From Thermoplasmata archaeon (GTDB lineage Archaea; Thermoplasmatota; Thermoplasmata; Thermoplasmatales; B87-G9), in contig QMSR01000031.1 of assembly GCA_003649695.1 (NCBI GenBank), positions 1 through 9,372 of the forward strand: a stretch of DNA of 9,372 nt, given 5' to 3'. Made by a program: the position numbers and the translations under genes. This document shows, in pieces, positions 4,985 to 9,372 of the stretch. Each line of letters starts with the position of its first letter. The stretch's first letter is position 1. The notes below the pieces were generated by a model. That model had not been told where the DNA came from. It was given only the letters and a program-made list of their open reading frames with translations, and made no database searches.

Positions 4985-5890
4985 ATGATAATAGACAGGC
5001 TTTCCCAGATTACAGGAAGGATTAAAGATGTCAAAGAGCTTTTCCGTCTTGTCAATAAAAGAATTAATACAATTGTCGAAGGTATGAGCAGGGTCGGGAA
5101 AACATTTGTCCTCGATAGAACCTTTAAGGCATTCTGCAATTCTGAATGCAGGAATAAGAAGTATGTTTATATCAAATCTCTCGGGACAAAGCGGGACTAT
5201 GACCAAATTATATTTGTCATGTCCTGGAAATATAATGATATCTACGATGAAAACTGCAAAGAGCAGATATTCACTGAATTTCTGAAGGGAAACCAACAGC
5301 AGGTTGAAAGACGCATTCTCATAGGCGTAAAAAATTCTGACTTGCCTTATGTACTCTTCATCGAGGAAAAGAAGAAGCTTCCTGACACGACACGTATTTT
5401 TCTTGAACAGCTTTTGAAGACAGGAAAAGTTTCAATTGTATCCGAGCCTCTGGATATGTCCGATTCAAAGACAAGGCGTTTCTATCAGGGCTTTGACAGG
5501 CACGAGGTAAGACCGCTTAACGACGACAAAATGGAGCTGCTTTTTGACCATCTTGTTATTGAATATTCTGTGAAAATAAAACCTGAGGACTATCAGGAAA
5601 TCAGAAGCAAGTTGCTGGTTGAAGTGGCAGGAAATCCGGGAAGGCTTGAAGAACTGATGATAAGAAGCATGAAAGAGCGTGAAGTAAACAAAGAAGATAT
5701 CCTGTCAAAATACCCTTCTTCCTATCGGAATGAATATGCGATAAACCAGTGCACTATGTTCTTGGCGGCATTATGCGTTTTTTATCGTTACTACAGCAGG
5801 GGTTTGGGCCGTGTCAGTGACCTAATATTGGCGGGGTTGATATTCGCATTTGGCCTGCTTCTTTTCAAAATCAGCAATAAATACAAATAA
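4985..5890 (+). CDS. AAA-type ATPase with C-terminal membrane anchor
   Basis: 301 residues from the ATG at 4985. A TTG at 4979 is only 2 bases after AGGGGG (4971-4976), while 4985 has the normal 8-base spacing. Walker A is G33-MSRV-G38-K39-T40. Walker B is probably YVLFIEE (122-128), ending in two Glu rather than Asp-Glu. A VAGNPGRLEELM stretch (214-225) resembles the helical lid of the ORC/STAND/AAA_16-type ATPases (GNP-R-L). Two hydrophobic segments at about 254-270 and 279-296 form a C-terminal hairpin anchor, so the ATPase domain should be cytoplasmic at the membrane. It starts 13 bases after the E2-like gene and is followed 12 bases later by the DUF457 gene. The role is unknown; it may energise or gate a membrane complex with its neighbours. 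Confidence 0.75.
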   Translation: MIIDRLSQITGRIKDVKELFRLVNKRINTIVEGMSRVGKTFVLDRTFKAFCNSECRNKKYVYIKSLGTKRDYDQIIFVMSWKYNDIYDENCKEQIFTEFLKGNQQQVERRILIGVKNSDLPYVLFIEEKKKLPDTTRIFLEQLLKTGKVSIVSEPLDMSDSKTRRFYQGFDRHEVRPLNDDKMELLFDHLVIEYSVKIKPEDYQEIRSKLLVEVAGNPGRLEELMIRSMKEREVNKEDILSKYPSSYRNEYAINQCTMFLAALCVFYRYYSRGLGRVSDLILAGLIFAFGLLLFKISNKYK

Positions 5891-5902
5891 GGAGGAATTA
5901 CA

Positions 5903-7180
5903 ATGACCGCACCTACGCATCTCGCCGGAGCAACAGCAGGAATGCTTCTTATAGCAGTTGCCTTTAGGTGTTTGGATATTGGTTGGGCGACAATTCTATT
6001 CACCATGTTTGCCGGCTTACTGCCGGATATAGACAATAAAAAATCTATTATCGGGTGGCTGTTTCAGAGAGGCATATTAATTCTCAGTTTCGGGAAAATA
6101 GATGTTTCAAGATATGTTAAGCACAGGGGATTTTTCCATTCTCTTCCTTTCCTATTTTTCATGATTCTGTTTTTCTTTTTTGTCAGGGCTGATTTGATTT
6201 CTTATTTGGTGATAGGCGTGCTGACTCACCTGCTCTTCGATTCTTTTAATATGCGTGGATGTAATTTTCTGGGATGGGGAAATGGGAGAGGAAGATTTTC
6301 TCTTAATTGGCATATTCCTCTCAGGACTTCAGGAGAGTATTCGCTCCTTGCTTCCTGCCTGCTGGTGATTGTTTTCTGTTATGTGATTATTTCCAGTGGC
6401 GGGGCGACTTATCTGATTCAGAAATCGCTGGGGACATTGAGGGCATCAATAGAGAGCATAGATGATTTTATGGGGTATGAATGTTTTCTTGTGATACGAG
6501 GACAGGATGAAGAAAAAGAGTATTTCATAATAGATTCTCTCGGTAAGGAAACGATTGTTCTTCTCGATGGAAATACCCCCATTAGTTTTGGTTTGCGTAA
6601 AGAGTGCAACCTGAAAGCTGTCAATAAGTCTTATGTCAAGAAGGGCAGGAAAATGAAGACCCTGAAATACAAATTCATTCTGAAGGATAAATCATTCAGG
6701 CATCTTTACAACAAGATAGACAGTTCTTATTTTTACTATTTCTCAGGAAGCGCCCTTCTTAAAAATTCAAATGACATCCCTTTTTTCTACAACAGGTATA
6801 ACACTGTTACTGTTTCAGGAAAGAGGCTGAATTTTGAGTTTGCGAGGCTTGATGACTTGAAGGTCTATGGGATTGAGGACGCTGAGATGATGCTCGGCGA
6901 CTTTGTAATAACTTACAGGATCGCCGAGGGCCAGAATCCTCCTCAGCTTTCTGCAAAGATTACTGAAGCAGTATCTGTTGATGTTGAGTCTATTGAGAAA
7001 AGGATTTCTGAATTGAAAGAAATTATCAATAGCTCTGATTTAAGGCAGGAAGTCAAAGATATATTCGGTGTTGATTCTGAAGAAGCAGAAGTCTATATGC
7101 AGGTTCTGAGGAAGAAAGCTGAAGAGCTTCTTGAAGAAGAAGAAACAAATCTTCTGCGGATAAGAAACATGAGGAATTAG
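5903..7180 (+). CDS. DUF457/YdjM-family membrane-bound metal-dependent hydrolase with long C-terminal extension
   Basis: 425 residues. The N-terminal ~165 residues match the YdjM/YbcI family: THLAG (His6), PDID (Asp42, Asp44), HRGFFHS (His74, His79) and THLLFDSF (His109, Asp113) are its likely metal ligands. They lie among about five membrane segments (12-24, 29-41, 82-96, 99-113, 147-163). The family is annotated as membrane-bound hydrolases, some linked to phospholipid metabolism, but substrates are poorly known. Residues ~175-425 form an unrecognised soluble region: beta-rich to about 360, then charged helix/coiled coil (ISELKEIINSS... and a Glu-rich end). This makes it clearly longer than typical single-domain members. 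AAGGAGG lies 7 bases before the ATG. The next gene starts 2 bases after the stop. Confidence 0.85.
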   Translation: MTAPTHLAGATAGMLLIAVAFRCLDIGWATILFTMFAGLLPDIDNKKSIIGWLFQRGILILSFGKIDVSRYVKHRGFFHSLPFLFFMILFFFFVRADLISYLVIGVLTHLLFDSFNMRGCNFLGWGNGRGRFSLNWHIPLRTSGEYSLLASCLLVIVFCYVIISSGGATYLIQKSLGTLRASIESIDDFMGYECFLVIRGQDEEKEYFIIDSLGKETIVLLDGNTPISFGLRKECNLKAVNKSYVKKGRKMKTLKYKFILKDKSFRHLYNKIDSSYFYYFSGSALLKNSNDIPFFYNRYNTVTVSGKRLNFEFARLDDLKVYGIEDAEMMLGDFVITYRIAEGQNPPQLSAKITEAVSVDVESIEKRISELKEIINSSDLRQEVKDIFGVDSEEAEVYMQVLRKKAEELLEEEETNLLRIRNMRN

Positions 7181-7182
7181 CT

Positions 7183-8043
7183 ATGAAAAATTATATTACG
7201 GATTATGAGAGATATCTGAAGATTTCGAGGAAAAGCCTCTCAACGGTTTACCAGTATGTGAATGATGTGAAGCTTTTTCTGGGAATTGCAGGCAAGGATT
7301 GCGTCTCATGCAATGACTCCGATGTTGAATTGTTTATTGAGAAGCTGATTGACAGGAAATACAAGAATAGCACCATACAAAGGAAGATAATATCGCTTCG
7401 AGGATATTATGCGTTTCTTATCGCAAAAGGTATTCTTAAGAAGAATCCGTTTTTCTCTGCGCCCAGGCTCAAGGCTGAAAAAATGGATTTGAGAGTGCTT
7501 ACTTATGGCGAAGTGGAGAAAATCTTTGAATGTCTAGAAGAATATCCTGACACTCTGCAGGGCAGGGAAGCAAGTATGATATTCAAGATAATGTATTATC
7601 TGGGACTGCGGGTTGCGGAGGTTGCCTCTCTTAATGTGTCCGGTATCATCACTTCGCCTGAGATGTCAATCAGGTTTACAGGCAAGGGTGGAAATGAAAG
7701 GATTCTCCCAGTGATTAACGATAAGCTTGCATCATCCCTTCAGGGCTGGCTTGAGTTCCGGAAAAGATTTTCAGGGACAGATGCGCTTTTTATCAGCAGG
7801 ACTGTTTGCAGAATTTCAGTTCGGTCTATCCAGAGATGGATTAAGAAGATTGGTGAGAATTCCGAAATTCAGGGGACGATAAGTCCGCACACTCTCAGGA
7901 GAAGCTTCGCTACTCACCTTATTGAGCGTGATGTGGACGTGTTTACAGTCGCATCCATTCTCGGGCATAGTTCTATCAGCACCACGAAGCGTTATGTGAT
8001 GATTAATCATCAGCGTATTAGGGAGGCGCTTATCCGTTTATGA
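7183..8043 (+). CDS. xerA: Tyrosine recombinase, XerA/XerC/XerD type
   Basis: 286 residues, the usual length for this family. An N-terminal SAM-like core-binding domain (residues 1-90: DYERYL, STVYQYVNDVKLFL, TIQRKIISLRGYYAFL) is followed by the catalytic domain with every active residue present: Arg143 (GLRVAEV), Lys168 (TGKGG), His236 and Arg239 (HTLRR), His262 (GHSS) and nucleophile Tyr271 (KRY). It should cut and rejoin DNA at paired sites, either as a chromosomal dif resolvase or as the integrase of an element. GAGGA lies 7 bases before the ATG, and the 2-base gap to the DUF457 gene implies co-transcription. Being last in an accessory operon and followed by a repeat-rich region favours an element-borne enzyme, but a chromosomal XerA cannot be excluded. 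Confidence 0.93.
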   Translation: MKNYITDYERYLKISRKSLSTVYQYVNDVKLFLGIAGKDCVSCNDSDVELFIEKLIDRKYKNSTIQRKIISLRGYYAFLIAKGILKKNPFFSAPRLKAEKMDLRVLTYGEVEKIFECLEEYPDTLQGREASMIFKIMYYLGLRVAEVASLNVSGIITSPEMSIRFTGKGGNERILPVINDKLASSLQGWLEFRKRFSGTDALFISRTVCRISVRSIQRWIKKIGENSEIQGTISPHTLRRSFATHLIERDVDVFTVASILGHSSISTTKRYVMINHQRIREALIRL

Positions 8044-8091
8044 AAATATTTATTATATCTATATTAGTTGGACATTTTCAGTTTTATTATT

Positions 8092-8224
8092 TGACCAGCC
8101 AAAAAAACGGTTTTCTCCTGACTTTGGCTGATTCTGTCCTGAAAGTGCCCCTTTCACGACACTGTTTTGTCCTGTTTACACATTCTGATTTAGTGGTCAG
8201 ATTAACCGATTTTTTGGCGGTCAG
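8092..8224. repeat. Inverted and direct repeats between the recombinase and the receiver/HTH gene
   Basis: A 20/21-base arm (8092-8112, TGACCAGCCAAAAAAACGGTT) is inversely repeated at 8204-8223, with one bulge and one mismatch. The same left arm can also pair as CAGCCAAA (8096-8103) with TTTGGCTG (8123-8130). GGTCAGATT occurs twice (8195-8203, 8219-8227). TGTCCTG occurs at 8135-8141, 8168-8174 and 8248-8254, with TGTCCTT at 8230-8235 and its preceding A. A small GAAAG/CTTTC hairpin lies at 8141-8155. This could be a recombination site, partition site or operator array. I see no convincing gene in 8044-8254. Confidence 0.6.
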
Positions 8225-8254
8225 ATTTATGTCCTTAACTAAGGAGGTGTCCTG

Positions 8255-9121
8255 ATGTTAAAAGAATTATTCAATCGCATAAGGAATTCCTTCGGAAGAA
8301 TTAATGAGGATTCCTTTGATGAAAATACTGTCCTTGATGATTCTCCGCTTGTTTCTGATGATGGCGATAAGAAGGTCTGCGTCCTTGAGTTCTACCAGTG
8401 TATGCGTGAGCTGTATGCAAAGTATCTTGGTAGGGCAGGATTTTCTTATTTCATTACAGGGAAGGAAGAAGATTTCCTTTCTGAAAGTGCTGGCTGTTCT
8501 GCTGTGGTTCTTGATGACTGCCAGCCTGATATCAGGGGCTTTCTTCTGGCTTCAAAACTGAAGGCTGAACGCCCTGAGCTTCCTGTCATTGTATGCACTG
8601 CTAATGCCTGCCTTGAAGCTTATGAAGAATTTAAGGTCTCTAAGGCAGACGCTCTTTTGTTCAAGCCTGTTTCCGGAAGCGAGCTTGCTGACTGCATTAA
8701 TCGGGTTCTTGTTAAGGGTTCTGCTAAGCCTGTTGTTGAAAAAAAGGTTGTTCCCAGAAAGCGTGGCAGGAAGCCTTTCACATTTCTTGATATTGCGGAA
8801 AAGCATGTCAGGGAGTTTTCTGATAGCGGTCTTTCAAAGGCCGAGTTTGCGAGAAAGAACAAGCTGAGCCTTTCCACTTTGAAGAATGAGTTCAGGATTG
8901 TCGCTATGCCTGAGACTGCAAAGAAAATTGTTCAGGAGAATATTGACTGCTTCAAGAAATCTTTTTTTGAACACATCACGAAACTTAAAGATGAACAGAG
9001 CATTTTTGATTTATGCGGTGAAATTATTGAGCGTGGTAGCAAGGGTTCTTATTATGATCTCTCTGCATTGAAAGAGAGAGTAACTGAATATCTTTCATTG
9101 GAGAAAAAAGATGAGGTTTGA
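8255..9121 (+). CDS. Response-regulator receiver domain fused to AT-hook and ParB-like helix-turn-helix
   Basis: 288 residues; AAGGAGG lies 7 bases before the ATG. Residues 40-152 are a receiver (REC) domain: phospho-acceptor Asp87 (VVLDDCQP), Thr115 (VCTA) and Lys137 (FKPV) are all present. The usual N-terminal acidic pair is reduced to Glu45-Phe46, which may weaken Mg2+ binding. Residues 167-175 (PRKRGRKPF) look like an AT-hook. Residues 190-225 (SGLSKAEFARKNKLSLSTLK, then FRIVAMPETAKK) resemble the ParB/KorB helix-turn-helix. The rest is helical. No histidine kinase is in view. A DNA-binding regulator or partition-type protein is likely, perhaps acting on the repeats just upstream (inference). 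Its stop overlaps the next gene's start. Confidence 0.75.
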   Translation: MLKELFNRIRNSFGRINEDSFDENTVLDDSPLVSDDGDKKVCVLEFYQCMRELYAKYLGRAGFSYFITGKEEDFLSESAGCSAVVLDDCQPDIRGFLLASKLKAERPELPVIVCTANACLEAYEEFKVSKADALLFKPVSGSELADCINRVLVKGSAKPVVEKKVVPRKRGRKPFTFLDIAEKHVREFSDSGLSKAEFARKNKLSLSTLKNEFRIVAMPETAKKIVQENIDCFKKSFFEHITKLKDEQSIFDLCGEIIERGSKGSYYDLSALKERVTEYLSLEKKDEV

Positions 9122-9372
9122 GAAACGTATCAAAATTGATGATAGCTTTGCTCTTGATGTTGCAAGGAAGACTTTTCCTTCCTGCAGTCTTAAGAGCGTC
9201 TGCCCTTCGTCTCTTGGAAAGGTCTCTAGCGTTTTTCGGGTGGATATTTCCTCTCCTGATGAGAGTCTTTGTCTGAGGGTTTCCCGTAACGGAGAGGTTA
9301 AGAAAGAGGCTGTTGCTTACGGCCTCCTTAAAGATGTTGTTCCTGTTCCTCCAATTATAAGCTCTGGCGAGA
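9111..9372 (+). CDS. Aminoglycoside-phosphotransferase-like kinase, N-terminal part (partial)
   Basis: Cut by the right window edge; 87 residues are visible from the ATG at 9111, which overlaps the preceding gene by 11 bases. The Shine-Dalgarno GGAG is 7 bases upstream. The visible part fits the N-lobe of the APH/choline kinase fold: a Gly-containing nucleotide loop (SLGKVSSVFRVD), the beta-3 strand LCLRVSR with Arg as in many APH proteins, a helix with a conserved-type Glu (EVKKEAVAYGLL), and the hinge-side VPVPPIISSGE. Known members phosphorylate small hydroxyl compounds or proteins. Here the overlap suggests a functional link to the receiver/HTH protein, possibly as a protein kinase acting on it, but this is speculative. 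The catalytic loop lies outside the window. Confidence 0.65.
   Translation, partial: MRFEKRIKIDDSFALDVARKTFPSCSLKSVCPSSLGKVSSVFRVDISSPDESLCLRVSRNGEVKKEAVAYGLLKDVVPVPPIISSGE

Noticed and set aside
8040..8255. 71-residue open frame as a real gene
   Set aside because: Composition looks non-coding, there is no well-placed Shine-Dalgarno site, and inverted repeats explain the conserved-looking DNA; kept only as a low-interest finding.
1..9372. CRISPR array or insertion sequence
   Set aside because: No regularly spaced direct repeats of CRISPR size, no transposase, and no flanking terminal repeats with target duplication were seen.

Overview
The window most likely comes from an uncultivated DPANN-type archaeon (Woesearchaeota/Pacearchaeota-like). 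The best evidence is the lipoprotein at 1186-2559. It has a Cys-rich N-terminal knot and two copies of the domain with the GNPCEN...ASIMGNP...C signature found in DPANN S-layer-like proteins. Archaeal TATA boxes also sit at the expected distance from several genes. Shine-Dalgarno sites are strong (AGGAGG/GGTGA type). Two perfect hairpins followed by T-runs, and one near-ideal sigma-70-like promoter, look bacterial, so the region is probably an accessory or mobile segment of mixed ancestry.

Layout. (a) 1-878, minus strand: a two-gene operon with a coiled-coil protein followed by a HerA/FtsK-class ATPase that runs off the left edge. (b) 879-1185: divergent promoters flanking a self-complementary block (971-1100) that may encode a structured RNA. 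(c) 1186-2559: the S-layer-like lipoprotein. (d) 2560-2935: a 375-base gene-free stretch with a large nested dyad structure (2590-2736), then a promoter-like element, a 14-bp palindrome and a terminator-like hairpin just before a Cys-rich putative zinc protein (2936-3682). (e) 3683-3836: a TATA box, small dyads and a strong terminator-like hairpin just before the next gene. (f) 3837-8043: a compact co-directional set of five genes: lipoprotein, ubiquitin-conjugating-enzyme (E2)-like protein, membrane-tethered AAA ATPase, DUF457/YdjM-type membrane metal hydrolase with a long extra domain, and a complete XerA/C/D-type tyrosine recombinase. (g) 8044-8254: an intergenic region rich in inverted and direct repeats. 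(h) 8255 to the end: a response-regulator receiver domain joined to an AT-hook and a ParB-like helix-turn-helix, overlapping a partial aminoglycoside-phosphotransferase-like kinase.

How they may work together (inference): three products of the 3837-8043 set are predicted to be membrane-attached, and the set also holds a UBC-fold protein and a recombinase. This combination does not match any system I can name and is the best candidate for something undescribed. The recombinase, the repeat-rich region after it, the ParB-like DNA binder and the HerA-type ATPase fit an integrated element or plasmid-like island.
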